Shown here piece by piece: positions 1-8,589 of a stretch of DNA of 64,000 bases. The stretch is from Hymenobacter psoromatis (lineage in GTDB: Bacteria > Bacteroidota > Bacteroidia > Cytophagales > Hymenobacteraceae), in the NCBI RefSeq assembly GCF_020012125.1, contig NZ_JAIFAG010000001.1, positions 3,968,001-4,032,000 on the forward strand, written 5' to 3'. The notes below the pieces were generated by a model, which saw only the letters and a program-made list of their open reading frames with translations, was not told the origin of the DNA and ran no database searches. Numbering within the stretch: the first letter of the stretch is position 1; each line of letters opens with the position of its first letter. The position numbers and the translations under genes are program-made.

Positions 1-602
1 AGGCACATTTGGTGGAGGTGCTGGGCGCGCTGGCCATCCAGCATTTCCTGGGCCAGCCGACCAGCCAGCTCGACCGCGGCAGCCCAGCCTACCACGAGTT
101 TGGCCTGAAAAGCGACGCGCCGACGGTGGACTTTGGGCAGTTCTCGCCGGCTCTGCGCCGCGAGGTGGCCCGGCCGATGATTCAGTTTCACTACTTCGCC
201 CGGTATTTTAAACAGCATTTGCTGGAAGAAAAAAGCGCCCCGCTCTACAAGGGTGGCAAGCTGGGCCAGCACCTGCCCGCCAGCACCGGCCCACTGGCCG
301 ACCTCACTGATTTCTTCACCGAATACGAAAGCTGGCTGCGCGAGCTGGGCGTGAACGAGCGCCGCTTCGACGCCCTGCACCCCGACGAAACCGACTTCAA
401 TAAAATGGTGGCGGATAAGCCGATAAGCACCAGCTTCTTCAATAAAGGACTGAATGACGACGTGCTGCGCGCCGAGTTGAACAACGCGGTGGGCAAGACG
501 AATCTGGACAACCCCGATGCAGCGCGGGCGCTGCGCTGGCTGGTCGAGGCGTTTAATACGGCTACCGAGAAGGTAGTGGAAAACAAGCTGCAATACTCGT
601 AG
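1..602 (+). CDS. C-terminal part of an unidentified protein opening the MotAB/actin-like cluster (5' partial)
   Basis: The frame is open from the window edge (codons in phase from base 3) to a TAG at 600-602, so about 200 C-terminal residues are visible and the start lies upstream. The part shown has no membrane segment. It begins AHLVEVLGALAIQHFLG and continues as a charged, mostly helical chain ending KLQYS, so a cytosolic protein is likely. I do not recognise a catalytic motif. From memory, proteins with a GGTGxRV-type nucleotide-binding N-terminus (tubulin or Rossmann-like) occur beside SrfB-like ATPases and end similarly, but the diagnostic N-terminus is outside this window. It runs in the same direction as the ATPase gene at 814 and is separated from it only by an inverted repeat, so it is probably the first visible gene of the same operon. 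Confidence 0.55.
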   Translation, partial: AHLVEVLGALAIQHFLGQPTSQLDRGSPAYHEFGLKSDAPTVDFGQFSPALRREVARPMIQFHYFARYFKQHLLEEKSAPLYKGGKLGQHLPASTGPLADLTDFFTEYESWLRELGVNERRFDALHPDETDFNKMVADKPISTSFFNKGLNDDVLRAELNNAVGKTNLDNPDAARALRWLVEAFNTATEKVVENKLQYS

Positions 603-610
603 CCCCGTTC

Positions 611-720
611 ACCTCACCCCCCGGCCCCCTCTCCCGTGGAGAGGGCGAGCCTGACGATTATTTACGTTTGCGCCGCCGTGGCTCCCCCTCTCCGCAGGAG
701 AGGGGGCCGGGGGGTGAGGT
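611..720. repeat. Intergenic inverted repeat, C-rich family
   Basis: The arms at 611-651 and 680-720 are reverse complements with only a few mismatches, and each arm is itself partly palindromic around CTCTCC/GGAGAG. The element starts 9 bp after a stop codon and lies between co-oriented genes. The core resembles a C-rich dispersed repeat I recall from many GC-rich genomes. There is no T-run, so a simple intrinsic terminator is not shown. Confidence 0.8.
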
Positions 721-813
721 AAGCCGGTCGGGCCGAAACCCAACTCGCAAAAAGCTATCAGCTAAGGGCCGCTCAAAGCCCTCCGCTACCAGCCAAAAGC
801 TAACAAAACCAAC

Positions 814-3800
814 ATGGCTAAAATCCTGCGCCTGCACCGAACCGGCTCCAGCACCCACGAGGGTTGGGGTCGCACCGGCAAAATCGGCAAAAATGAAATT
901 GACGGCCCCAGCGGCATCCAGGACCCCGAGGGGGGTAGGGCCGAGCGCGTGGCCGTGGCGATTCCGTCGCCCTTCGCCCGCCTGCATCTGGTGGAAACAG
1001 CGCTGGCTTACGTGGGCAGCCACCCCGGCCAGGCTGATTCGGTACATCACCGGCTGGTGGGGCAGTTTTGGGACTTGTGGGAGCTGGTGTTCAACTACTT
1101 CCAGCGGCGGCAGCCGGGGCAGCGGCTGAGCGTGCGCACCTGGAATAAAATCAACGAGCTGGCGCGGCTGGAGGCTAATCCAGCCACTAAGCCGCTGGCC
1201 CAAGCGCTGGCCTTATACCTGAACGACAAGCGTTTCGCCGCTATTACCGACCTCAACCTGCTGTATTTTCCGGGGGCTACCGCGCAGGATGCGCCGCAGC
1301 TGCTGGGCGGCACTTCGCCGCTCACGGTGTTTTTTTCGGCGCCGGCGGTGCGGGCGCTGCCGGTGCAGCGGCCCGAGGGCGGCGGCCACTATTTCGACGG
1401 GCGCTACGTGGCGTTGAGCCAGCGTGAGCAGGCGTTTCAGGATTTTATCTATCAGCAGTTTGTGGCCGATGCGGCGCTGGCGCGGCTGGCCCCGGCCGTG
1501 CGCGATGCGCTGGACCCTAATATCTTGACCAAGTGGGGCTTGGATGGCAATGCCCGGCTGGCCGACTACCCCTACCTCACTGACCAGGCCGGCAACCCGG
1601 TAGCGGTGGCCGGCGTGGCCGTGCGCGTGCGGCCCGATGAGGGCGTGGTGCGCAGCTCCGATTTTACCATTCGGCCCGACCGCGTGCCGGGTCCCGGCTG
1701 GCCGCTCCCTACCCCCCTGCCGCTGGTGCTACGCCCCGGCCTGCAAGCGCCGGGCAAGTTTTATTATAATAATTCGCTGCTCGGCGAGAGCGGCGGCAAG
1801 GTGCCGGCCGCCGATGCCCGCGCCCTGCCCGACCGCACGCTGCCGGGCCCTGAGCTGGCGTATCCCTACCTCACCCTCAACGACTTATTGGAAGAAACGC
1901 TGCTCACCGTGCCCTACGAGGTAGACGGCAGCCGCTTCGTGACCGGGCAGCTCAAAATAGCGCCCGGCTACCGGCCCACCTGCTGGCCGCTACTGCCGGT
2001 GAAGCCCTTGTATTTTGATTATTTTACGGCGGAGGAATTGGCTACGCAGCTCACGCTGGAGCTGGACCCGGCCTGCGTGCGGGTGCGCCTGCGCGTGCCG
2101 GTAGCGGGCGGCTTCACCGTTGATTATGAGCGCGCTTACTACCCCAACCCGCGCACCGAGGGCCTGGGCCGGCTGCTGGTGACCAACGTCGGGTTAGCGG
2201 TATTTCCCTTCGTCAAAATCACGGATGCGCCGACGCTCAATGACTTCTACAAAGTCATGCTGGTGGATGCCAACAACATTGACCCCAGCCTGGTGAACAA
2301 GCCGGTGGAGCTGCAATTTGGAGTGCAGGGGCGGCTGCTGTCGGCCACCGGCACCGAGCAGAGCGCCACCGCCTACCGCCGTACGGCCAAAACCAGCACC
2401 GACGAGGGCAGCACCTACTACGAAATCAAGGGCACGCCCTTCGATTACGCGCTGGTGACGAGCCCCGCGCCGGCCGCCGGGCAGGCGCTGGTGGTACCCA
2501 GGTGGCGCGAGGTGCGCCAGGGCACCAAGGAATTTCGCTTCGCCATCGACTTTGGCACCACGAACACCCACGTGGCCTACCACGATGGGCCGAGCCAGCC
2601 ACCGCAGCCGTTCAGCTTCGGGCCGGATGATTCGGCGGTAGCGCTTCTCAAGAAATCGTCGGAAGAAACTGATTATCAGGCTTACGAGCAGTTGTATCGT
2701 GGCGTGGAGGAAGACCCGGCGCACGGCATCCAGCTGCGGCGCTGGCAGCGCTACCAGCAGCGCGAGTTCGTGCCGGCCTTCGTGGGCGCGGGCGGCTCGC
2801 CCTACCAGTTTCCCATTCGCACGGCGACCAGCGAGGCGGCAACCTTTTCCATTGAACCGCCGCGGTTGCTGGCCAATGTGAACGTGGGCTTCGGCATTAA
2901 TACAGAAGAGGAAACCAACGACTCGTACCACACCAACCTGAAATGGGGCGAAAACAACGAGGCGGCCCGCCACCGGGTGCGGGTATTTTTCCGCGAGATG
3001 TTGCTGTTGTTCAAGTATAAAGCGGCGCTGCACGGCGGCAACGTGGGCGCGACGCAGGTGGTGTGGTTCGCGCCGCTCAGCTTCTCGGCGTTCAGCCGCG
3101 ACTTATACCAGCGCGAGTGGGACACGCTGTTTAAGGAGATTTTCCACACGCAGCGCGGCACGACTTACCTGCCGGAATCGTCGGCCCCGTACTTTTTCCT
3201 GACCAGGCGCGGCCTCGTGACGCCCGGCCCCGGCGAGAACGCGGCCTTTATTGATATTGGTGGCGGCACCTCTGATGTACTGTTTTATTCGGACCAAACT
3301 GATAATCCCGGTGGGGCGCGGCGGCACCATCCGGCGTTCAGCACCTCGTTTCGCTTTGCGGGCAATGAGCTGTGGGGCGACGGCGCGGCCGACGTGCGCG
3401 GCACCAAGGACAACGGGCTGGTGCGCTTCGGTCTCGACAGCATTCGGGCGCATCCCCTACCCCACACCAAGGCCGCCGAGCTGGCCGTGAAGTGCCTGGC
3501 CGTGGTGGAAGCTAATCCCACTTTCGGCTCGGAAGAAGTTGCCAGTCTACTCTTTAATTACGAGCGCGAGTTCCAGTTTGGCGAGCGGCTGCTGCTGGCG
3601 CAGCATCTGCGGGTGCTGTTTTACCTGCATTTTGGGGCCATCGTGTACCATTTGGGGCAGGTGACGGCCGCGCGCGGGCTGGCCGCGCCGCGCTACCTGT
3701 GCTTCACGGGGCGCGGCAGCTTGTATCTGCGCCTGCTATGCCCCAGCAACTTACGGCCGCTGGAGCAGGTGGCCAGCCTCATCCTGAGCAAGGTGATGGG

Positions 3801-4275
3801 CACGCCCGCGCCGGCCAATTTCAAAATCGTGCTGGCCGACGACCCCAAGCAAACTACCGCCAACGGCGGCGTGCTGGCCACCGGCCTCGACGCCGAAAGC
3901 ACCGCCGAGGTGCCGCCCATTGTGCAGCCCATCGGCACGGGCGCGACTGATGCGGCCGAGAACCGCCCGCTCTACCCCGCCGATATTACGGAGGACGTCA
4001 AAAACGCCGTTATCGCCAACGTAGAGCAGTGCCTGAAACTCTTGCTCACCGACCCCGACCTCACGGCCGCCATGCTCAACCTGGGCATCAAAAACCCGCC
4101 CGGCCTGGTGCTGCGCGAGCTGACCGCCGCCCTGGCCGACTCGTTCAACCTGGGCCGGCAGCGCTACGCCAACACGCTGCCGGCCGGCGAGCCAATTCCC
4201 GAAACGCTGTTTTTCCTACCCCTCAAGCACGCGCTGTATGTGCTCTCGCAGGTGCTGCACGGGTCGGCTACTTAA
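814..4275 (+). CDS. Large actin/Hsp70-fold ATPase, SrfB-like
   Basis: This 1153-residue protein has no signal peptide or membrane span and is probably cytosolic. An N-terminal region carries IPSPFARLHLVETAL near residue 50. After about 570 residues of unrecognised sequence comes an actin-type ATPase core: phosphate-1 loop FAIDFGTTNTHVAYHDG at about 574-590, phosphate-2 loop AAFIDIGGGTSDVLFY at about 810-825, and an adenosine-type motif CFTGRGSLYLRLL near 963. This layout fits the SrfB/COG4457 type of very large Hsp70/actin-like ATPases (family assignment from memory). The next gene starts 3 bp after its TAA stop, so the two are almost certainly co-transcribed. I infer that it powers or gates the membrane motor encoded downstream. 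The start at 814 is the first ATG after the upstream repeat; no clear ribosome-binding site is visible. The ATPase fold is well supported, the role is not. Confidence 0.8.
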   Translation: MAKILRLHRTGSSTHEGWGRTGKIGKNEIDGPSGIQDPEGGRAERVAVAIPSPFARLHLVETALAYVGSHPGQADSVHHRLVGQFWDLWELVFNYFQRRQPGQRLSVRTWNKINELARLEANPATKPLAQALALYLNDKRFAAITDLNLLYFPGATAQDAPQLLGGTSPLTVFFSAPAVRALPVQRPEGGGHYFDGRYVALSQREQAFQDFIYQQFVADAALARLAPAVRDALDPNILTKWGLDGNARLADYPYLTDQAGNPVAVAGVAVRVRPDEGVVRSSDFTIRPDRVPGPGWPLPTPLPLVLRPGLQAPGKFYYNNSLLGESGGKVPAADARALPDRTLPGPELAYPYLTLNDLLEETLLTVPYEVDGSRFVTGQLKIAPGYRPTCWPLLPVKPLYFDYFTAEELATQLTLELDPACVRVRLRVPVAGGFTVDYERAYYPNPRTEGLGRLLVTNVGLAVFPFVKITDAPTLNDFYKVMLVDANNIDPSLVNKPVELQFGVQGRLLSATGTEQSATAYRRTAKTSTDEGSTYYEIKGTPFDYALVTSPAPAAGQALVVPRWREVRQGTKEFRFAIDFGTTNTHVAYHDGPSQPPQPFSFGPDDSAVALLKKSSEETDYQAYEQLYRGVEEDPAHGIQLRRWQRYQQREFVPAFVGAGGSPYQFPIRTATSEAATFSIEPPRLLANVNVGFGINTEEETNDSYHTNLKWGENNEAARHRVRVFFREMLLLFKYKAALHGGNVGATQVVWFAPLSFSAFSRDLYQREWDTLFKEIFHTQRGTTYLPESSAPYFFLTRRGLVTPGPGENAAFIDIGGGTSDVLFYSDQTDNPGGARRHHPAFSTSFRFAGNELWGDGAADVRGTKDNGLVRFGLDSIRAHPLPHTKAAELAVKCLAVVEANPTFGSEEVASLLFNYEREFQFGERLLLAQHLRVLFYLHFGAIVYHLGQVTAARGLAAPRYLCFTGRGSLYLRLLCPSNLRPLEQVASLILSKVMGTPAPANFKIVLADDPKQTTANGGVLATGLDAESTAEVPPIVQPIGTGATDAAENRPLYPADITEDVKNAVIANVEQCLKLLLTDPDLTAAMLNLGIKNPPGLVLRELTAALADSFNLGRQRYANTLPAGEPIPETLFFLPLKHALYVLSQVLHGSAT

Positions 4276-4278
4276 CCC

Positions 4279-5565
4279 ATGATGAAGCGAATCAGCTATC
4301 GGACAACACGTTGGATATTAGGCGTGGGGTTATTGGGCCTGAGCCACCTCGGCGCGGCGCAAACCGCGCCTACCCCCGACGACAGCATTAAGGGCCGGCT
4401 GTGGACGGCCACGGCCGAGCGCATCTGGGCCGATGCCAAACCGAAGCAAAAGCAGCCCGCGCCCTGGCCCACGGTGCAGGCGTTTAAGAAATGGCTGGCC
4501 GCCAATCCGGCTGACAAGTCGGAGCTGGGACTGCTGCGCGCCGATGTGGTCAATAGCTTCGGCGCGGGCACCAGGGCTACCCCCGTCGAGGTTGCCCGAG
4601 CTATTATAAGCCAGCTTACGCAGCGCCAGCAGAGCGGGCAGGGCCGCCTGGCCCGCGTGAAGGCATCGCTATTGGGCGCGGACCTTGCGCCGCTGACGCA
4701 GGCCAGTGGTGGGGCCGCGCCCGCGCCCGCCGCGCCCAGGCCCACCACTGGCACGACTACCGTTACGGCGGTGCCGGGGGCCGGGGGTATAACGGTCTTG
4801 CCCGCTAATCCTGACTCCATTACCAACCAGCCGATTAGGACCCCTGACCCGGCTTCTACTTTCATTTCTACGCCGGTCACGCCAACTTATTTCGGGCTGA
4901 CGCCTTTGCAGGCCGCTATTGTACTGCTGATACTAGGCGGGCTGGCCGGCCTGGCATTCGGCCAGAATATGCGCCGCCCTGGCCGCGGGCGGCGGCGCTC
5001 ATACGCCGGCCCTACCCCCCCTGCCGAACCCGCTACCTCACCCGCCATGAACTCCCCGGAATATCGCAAGCTGCACCAGCAGAACCTGAATTTGAAAGCT
5101 GATTTGCGCCAGCTAAAAAAACAACTAGCCGATTTACAAGTACGCCTGCCGGGCGCGCCGCCTACCCCCCCGCCCGCCGTCGAAGCCGCGCCAGCCGCCG
5201 AGCTGACAGTGGAGGAGTTGGTGGGCGCGTCGGCTCCTACCCCCCCTTCGGCCACGCGCTACGGCCCGGTGCAGGAAACGCCCTTCGTGGAAGAGCGCAA
5301 GCTCGTGAACGCGCCCCTGCCCCAGCTCGCGCTGATGCTGACCGTGAACCCGCGCCAGCCCGACCAGGCCACCTTCACCCTCAACCCGCAGGTGGACCAG
5401 GTCCGCCTCATCGGCGACGGCCTCACGCGGCTACAAAAATTCTTCGACTACGACCCGCCGCTGGGCGGCCGCATCACGGCGGTAGCGGCCGTGCGGCCGG
5501 GCCGGCTACAACGTCAAGACTCCGGCTGGCAAGTGGTGGAGCGGGCGCGGCTGAGTATTAGCTAA
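4279..5565 (+). CDS. Single-pass membrane protein with cytosolic coiled coil, cluster component
   Basis: This 428-residue protein has an N-terminal signal-like segment (about 1-27, ending LGAAQ), a periplasmic region to about 208, a membrane helix at about 209-230 (LQAAIVLLILGGLAGLAFGQ) followed by a very basic RRPGRGRRR stretch, Pro/Thr-rich linkers, and a coiled coil at about 259-290 (KLHQQNLNLKADLRQLKKQL). A compact C-terminal domain covers about 335-428. The positive-inside rule puts the coiled coil and C-terminus in the cytosol. I know no named family. Its 3-bp spacing from the actin-like ATPase gene suggests it anchors that ATPase at the inner membrane, next to the MotA/MotB-like proteins encoded after it (inference). 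ATG occurs twice in a row at 4279 and 4282; either could be the start. Confidence 0.75.
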   Translation: MMKRISYRTTRWILGVGLLGLSHLGAAQTAPTPDDSIKGRLWTATAERIWADAKPKQKQPAPWPTVQAFKKWLAANPADKSELGLLRADVVNSFGAGTRATPVEVARAIISQLTQRQQSGQGRLARVKASLLGADLAPLTQASGGAAPAPAAPRPTTGTTTVTAVPGAGGITVLPANPDSITNQPIRTPDPASTFISTPVTPTYFGLTPLQAAIVLLILGGLAGLAFGQNMRRPGRGRRRSYAGPTPPAEPATSPAMNSPEYRKLHQQNLNLKADLRQLKKQLADLQVRLPGAPPTPPPAVEAAPAAELTVEELVGASAPTPPSATRYGPVQETPFVEERKLVNAPLPQLALMLTVNPRQPDQATFTLNPQVDQVRLIGDGLTRLQKFFDYDPPLGGRITAVAAVRPGRLQRQDSGWQVVERARLSIS

Positions 5566-5590
5566 GGAGAATTGCAAACCCACCTGTTCC

Positions 5591-5687
5591 GCCCGTCATT
5601 GCGAACGTAGCGCGGCAATCGCCCTAGGACGACACCCGAACGATTTCGTTCTGGAGCGATTGCCGCGCTACGCTCGCAATGACGGGC
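5591..5687. repeat. Intergenic inverted repeat, GTCATTGCGA family
   Basis: The arms at 5591-5623 and 5653-5687 are nearly perfect reverse complements around a 29-nt loop. The core GTCATTGCGAnCGTAGCG resembles a widely dispersed bacterial intergenic repeat. It lies between two co-oriented cluster genes. A reading frame of the following gene runs back through the right arm, but those residues look like repeat translation and not protein. Confidence 0.8.
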
Positions 5688-5725
5688 GGGGCCACTTCCA
5701 AGGATTTTACTCTAGCTTGCGCGCT

Positions 5726-7219
5726 ATGGCCGCTATTCAAGTCGTTGAAATTATCCTCATTCTGGGGCTGATTTTCTGGCAGATTTCTGTTTTCATCCTC
5801 AATCGGCGGCTCATTCAGCGGGTGCAGTTCATGTACCCCGAAGGAGGCCAGCTGGGCGTGCAGGCTGTGGACGCCGCGACCGGCCGGCCGGCTGCCAACG
5901 GCGCGGGCACCCACACCTACGACGCCCTGACGGTGGGCCGCGCCAGCCCCGAATTCAGCGGCCTCATCAAGGACACCAACGATTATTTGTGGGCCAACAA
6001 GGGTGCAGCGGCCGATTTCAACACCCTGCGCGACATCTCGGAGCGCGAGGCCGACCTGCTCGACCAGGAGATTGACGCGCAGATTTCGACCCCGCTGTAC
6101 CTGGGCCTGCTGGGCACTTTTCTGGGCGCCATTTTGGGATTGATTGCCTTGGTCAATCCGTTTGGCGACGCGCCCACGGCGGCGGGCGGCGCGTCGTTCA
6201 ACAACGCCGACGTGACGCACTTTCTGGGCGGCATTCTCATCGCGATGAGCGGCAGCTTTACCGGCCTGCTGCTCACGCTGGCCAGCAACCAGCTGCTGAA
6301 ATCGGCCCGCGCCACTCGCGACCGCCTCAAAAACGGCTATTACAATTTCCTGCAAAAGGCGCTCCTACCCCGCCTCAACTCGGACATGCAGGCCAGCATG
6401 AGCAATTTAAAGTCCGTGCTGGACACCTTTAATAATGACTTCTTCTCGAAGATTCAGGCTGACTTTTTCTCGAAAATCGCGGAGTTTACGCCGCTCATCA
6501 GCAGCATCACGGAGAATGTCAGCGTGCAGAAAAACTTCCTCGAAAAGCTGCAGCAGATTGGCTACACCGAGCTGGCGAATGCCACCATCAAGGTTTTTGA
6601 TAGGGTAGATGAGAGCGCGGCTTCCTTCGAGAAATTTCTGGGCTACCAGCAGGCCCTGAACGTGGCCGTGAGCGAGGGTGCCAGCACGGCGCGCACCATT
6701 ACGGCGCTACTCGACCGCCTCGGCAGCCTCGAAAAAGCCCTCGACCAGGTGCCCGGCTACCTAGCCCAGCACGACGCCCGCATTCGGGAGCAGGCGCAGT
6801 TTTTTGGCGAGCACCAGGCCATTTTGGCCAAAATTAGCCAGGGCGTAGGCCAGGCGTTGAGTGAAGACGCCGCCCAGATGAACCGCGTGCTGGCCCGCCG
6901 CCGCGACGAGTTTGAGGCCGAAGCCCAGTCCGCCCACGCGCAGTGGAGTGCCCACTTCCGGCAGCTCAACCAGGACAATGTGTACCAAAAAATAGTGGAG
7001 TACCTCTCACCCTTCCAGCAGCTGCCCGAGCAGCAGCAGCGGCTCAACCAGCTGCAGGAGGTGCAGGCGCTGCGCAGCGCCCAGGCCCTGCAAGCCTTGC
7101 AACAGCCGCTGGAGCAAAACCGCCGCATCCAGGAGGAGCTGCTACGCCAGACCGAGCGCACCAACGCGGTGCTCGAAAAGCTTACCAGCCGCAACTGGCT
7201 CCAGCGCATGGTGGGGTAG
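5726..7219 (+). CDS. MotA/TolQ/ExbB-like proton-channel protein with long tail (ZorA-like)
   Basis: I place the start at ATG 5726 (497 residues), because the longer frame from 5660 only translates the preceding repeat. A first membrane helix (VVEIILILGLIFWQISVFIL) lies at about 6-25. The MotA/ExbB signature LYLGLLGTFLGAILGLIALV (about 125-144) and a third helix beginning FLGGILIAMSGSFTGLLL (about 166-190) follow. The remaining 300 or so residues are helical, with glutamine-rich coiled-coil segments such as QLPEQQQRLNQLQEVQALR. Three helices plus a long cytosolic tail match ZorA of Zorya better than the short TolQ or ExbB proteins. The MotB-like partner follows at 7318, and the pair should form an ion-driven inner-membrane motor. 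No ZorC, ZorD or ZorE homologue is present; an actin-like ATPase gene lies upstream instead. The assignment to the superfamily is firm, the function is inferred. Confidence 0.85.
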   Translation: MAAIQVVEIILILGLIFWQISVFILNRRLIQRVQFMYPEGGQLGVQAVDAATGRPAANGAGTHTYDALTVGRASPEFSGLIKDTNDYLWANKGAAADFNTLRDISEREADLLDQEIDAQISTPLYLGLLGTFLGAILGLIALVNPFGDAPTAAGGASFNNADVTHFLGGILIAMSGSFTGLLLTLASNQLLKSARATRDRLKNGYYNFLQKALLPRLNSDMQASMSNLKSVLDTFNNDFFSKIQADFFSKIAEFTPLISSITENVSVQKNFLEKLQQIGYTELANATIKVFDRVDESAASFEKFLGYQQALNVAVSEGASTARTITALLDRLGSLEKALDQVPGYLAQHDARIREQAQFFGEHQAILAKISQGVGQALSEDAAQMNRVLARRRDEFEAEAQSAHAQWSAHFRQLNQDNVYQKIVEYLSPFQQLPEQQQRLNQLQEVQALRSAQALQALQQPLEQNRRIQEELLRQTERTNAVLEKLTSRNWLQRMVG

Positions 7220-7226
7220 CAAGCGT

Positions 7227-7305
7227 GTAGAGACGCGACCCTTCGCGTCTCTGGGCGCGTGAACGATTGTGCGCTGAAAAGAGACGCGAAGGGTCGCGTC
7301 TCTAC
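7227..7305. repeat. Perfect 26-bp intergenic inverted repeat, GAGACGCGA family
   Basis: The arms at 7227-7252 and 7280-7305 are exact reverse complements, and each arm is internally palindromic (GAGACGCGA/TCGCGTCTC). The element begins 8 bp after the stop of the MotA-like gene and ends 12 bp before the MotB-like start, so it sits inside what should be one operon. Confidence 0.85.
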
Positions 7306-7317
7306 ATTCCTTCCGCT

Positions 7318-7998
7318 ATGAAGCAAAGCAAAGACTTTTTCTGGCCCAGCTACGTCGATTTGATGACGGCGCTGTTCCTGACTATGCTGGTGCTGTTCGT
7401 GCTGAGCTACAAGCTTTTCAACGACAAGCAGCAGGGCCTCATCGCGGCCAATGCCAAGCTGGAAGTGCAGCTCAAGGAAAAGAAAAAACTAGACGAGATA
7501 AAGGAAGCGCTCAAACGGCTCGACAACTCGCGCTATTTCACTTATAACAAGGGCTATAAGCGCTATGAGTTGAACTTCGACGTGCTGTTTCAGCCCGGCC
7601 GCTACGACTTGCCGGCGGCGGCGCGGCAGCCGCTCATCGAGGCCGGGCAGTTCCTGCTGCGCCAAGTGCAGAGCTTGCGCAACGACGGCATTCAGTACCT
7701 CGTCATCATCGAGGGTAGGGCGGCGATGAACCCCAACTTTCCGCTCGATGCCCCGCAAAACGCCGACCAGCAGGCCGCGCGCGAGCTGAGCTACAACCGG
7801 GCGCTGGCCGTGGTGTATTTGTGGCAACAGGCTGGCATTCAGTTTCCGAAGAATATTGAGGTAATTCCGGCGGGCAGCGGCTACCGGGGCGCGGGGCGCT
7901 ACAGCGGCTACGCCAAGGAGCAACTCAACAAGCGCTTCATCATCCAGATTCAGCCCAAAATCGGCTCGCTCGATGCCCAGCCCCTACCCCCGCGCTAG
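7318..7998 (+). CDS. MotB-like stator protein with OmpA-type peptidoglycan domain (ZorB-like)
   Basis: I use ATG 7318 (226 residues); the frame opens further upstream only inside the repeat. The N-terminus has the MotB/ZorB signature FFWPSYVDLMTALFLTMLV, with the ion-carrying aspartate at Asp14 in one membrane helix (about 10-30), followed by a charged coiled coil. Residues of about 75-215 form an OmpA-like domain: FDVLFQPGRYDLPAAARQPL, then ELSYNRALAVVYLWQQAGI and LNKRFIIQI, the usual peptidoglycan-binding pattern. With the MotA-like protein encoded just upstream, it should form a stator that anchors to peptidoglycan and moves ions. ZorB of Zorya and MotB are the closest architectures. GldLM and ExbBD are less likely because they lack this OmpA domain and tail arrangement. 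Confidence 0.88.
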   Translation: MKQSKDFFWPSYVDLMTALFLTMLVLFVLSYKLFNDKQQGLIAANAKLEVQLKEKKKLDEIKEALKRLDNSRYFTYNKGYKRYELNFDVLFQPGRYDLPAAARQPLIEAGQFLLRQVQSLRNDGIQYLVIIEGRAAMNPNFPLDAPQNADQQAARELSYNRALAVVYLWQQAGIQFPKNIEVIPAGSGYRGAGRYSGYAKEQLNKRFIIQIQPKIGSLDAQPLPPR

Positions 7999-8012
7999 CC
8001 GTATAGCCGGCT

Positions 8013-8456
8013 ATGCACCTCCTCCTGCGCTTTCCGGTGGCCCAGCCGCCCGCCGCGGTCCTGGCCGGCTTCACCCGCGAGCTATTCGTGGCCTTGGCCC
8101 CGCCGTTTCCGAAGTTTCACCTCATCCGCTACGACGGCAATAACACCGGCGATACGGTTATTATCGAGCTGCAAGTGGGCCCCAAGCGCTGGCGCTGGAC
8201 TTCGCTCATCACGGATAATGGCGCGCTGCCCGATGGCACCCACTACTTCGTGGATGAGGGCAAAATCTTGCCCGCGCCGCTGCGGCAGTGGCGGCACCGC
8301 CACCTCATCGAGCCCGCGCCGGGGGGTAGGGGCAGCGTCATTGTGGAGGATATTCATTTCAGCACCGGCCGCCGCTGGCTCGACTGGCTGATTCGGCCAG
8401 CCCTGTGGGCGCAGTTCAAGCTGCGCGGGCCGGTGTACCGGCGTTGGTTTAGGTAA
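8013..8456 (+). CDS. SRPBCC/START-like ligand-binding protein
   Basis: This 147-residue protein has no signal peptide. The pattern LLLRFPVAQPPAAVLAGFT, then FHLIRYDGNNTGDTVIIELQ, the turn GTHYFVDEGKILPAPLRQW and a closing helix LDWLIRPALWAQFKLRG is typical of SRPBCC (START/Bet v 1-like) proteins that bind hydrophobic ligands. Catalytic residues are not expected in this fold. It starts 14 bp after the MotB-like gene in the same direction and may be co-transcribed, but nothing else ties it to the motor. A long inverted repeat follows its stop codon. Family assignment is by overall pattern only. Confidence 0.55.
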   Translation: MHLLLRFPVAQPPAAVLAGFTRELFVALAPPFPKFHLIRYDGNNTGDTVIIELQVGPKRWRWTSLITDNGALPDGTHYFVDEGKILPAPLRQWRHRHLIEPAPGGRGSVIVEDIHFSTGRRWLDWLIRPALWAQFKLRGPVYRRWFR

Positions 8457-8469
8457 TGCATACTGTAAA

Positions 8470-8562
8470 AAAGGTCATCATGCAGACCGCAGGGTCGCCT
8501 CTCGCTCGCCTCGTTGAATGAAGCGGGCGAGAGGCGACCCTGCGGTCTGCATGACGACCTTT
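8470..8562. repeat. Intergenic inverted repeat, 38-41 bp arms
   Basis: The arms at 8470-8510 and 8525-8562 are near-perfect reverse complements around a 14-nt loop, giving a hairpin of almost 40 bp. It starts 13 bp after the stop at 8456 and ends 27 bp before the next start. It belongs to a different sequence family from the three repeats upstream. Confidence 0.85.
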
Positions 8563-8589
8563 GTGCCCCGCAATTCATAATTAGTAGCC

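Noticed and set aside
2194..3033. Long open frame on the minus strand inside the actin-like ATPase gene
   Set aside because: It is a shadow caused by GC-rich third positions; the plus-strand frame has clear ATPase motifs, the minus frame none.
1..7998. Calling the cluster Zorya directly
   Set aside because: No ZorC, ZorD or ZorE homologue is in the window and an actin-like ATPase gene is present instead, so only the ZorAB-like part is supported.
7318..7998. Calling the MotB-like gene motB with flagellar function
   Set aside because: No other flagellar genes are present, and Bacteroidota of this kind are not flagellated; a stator-like role is all that can be said.
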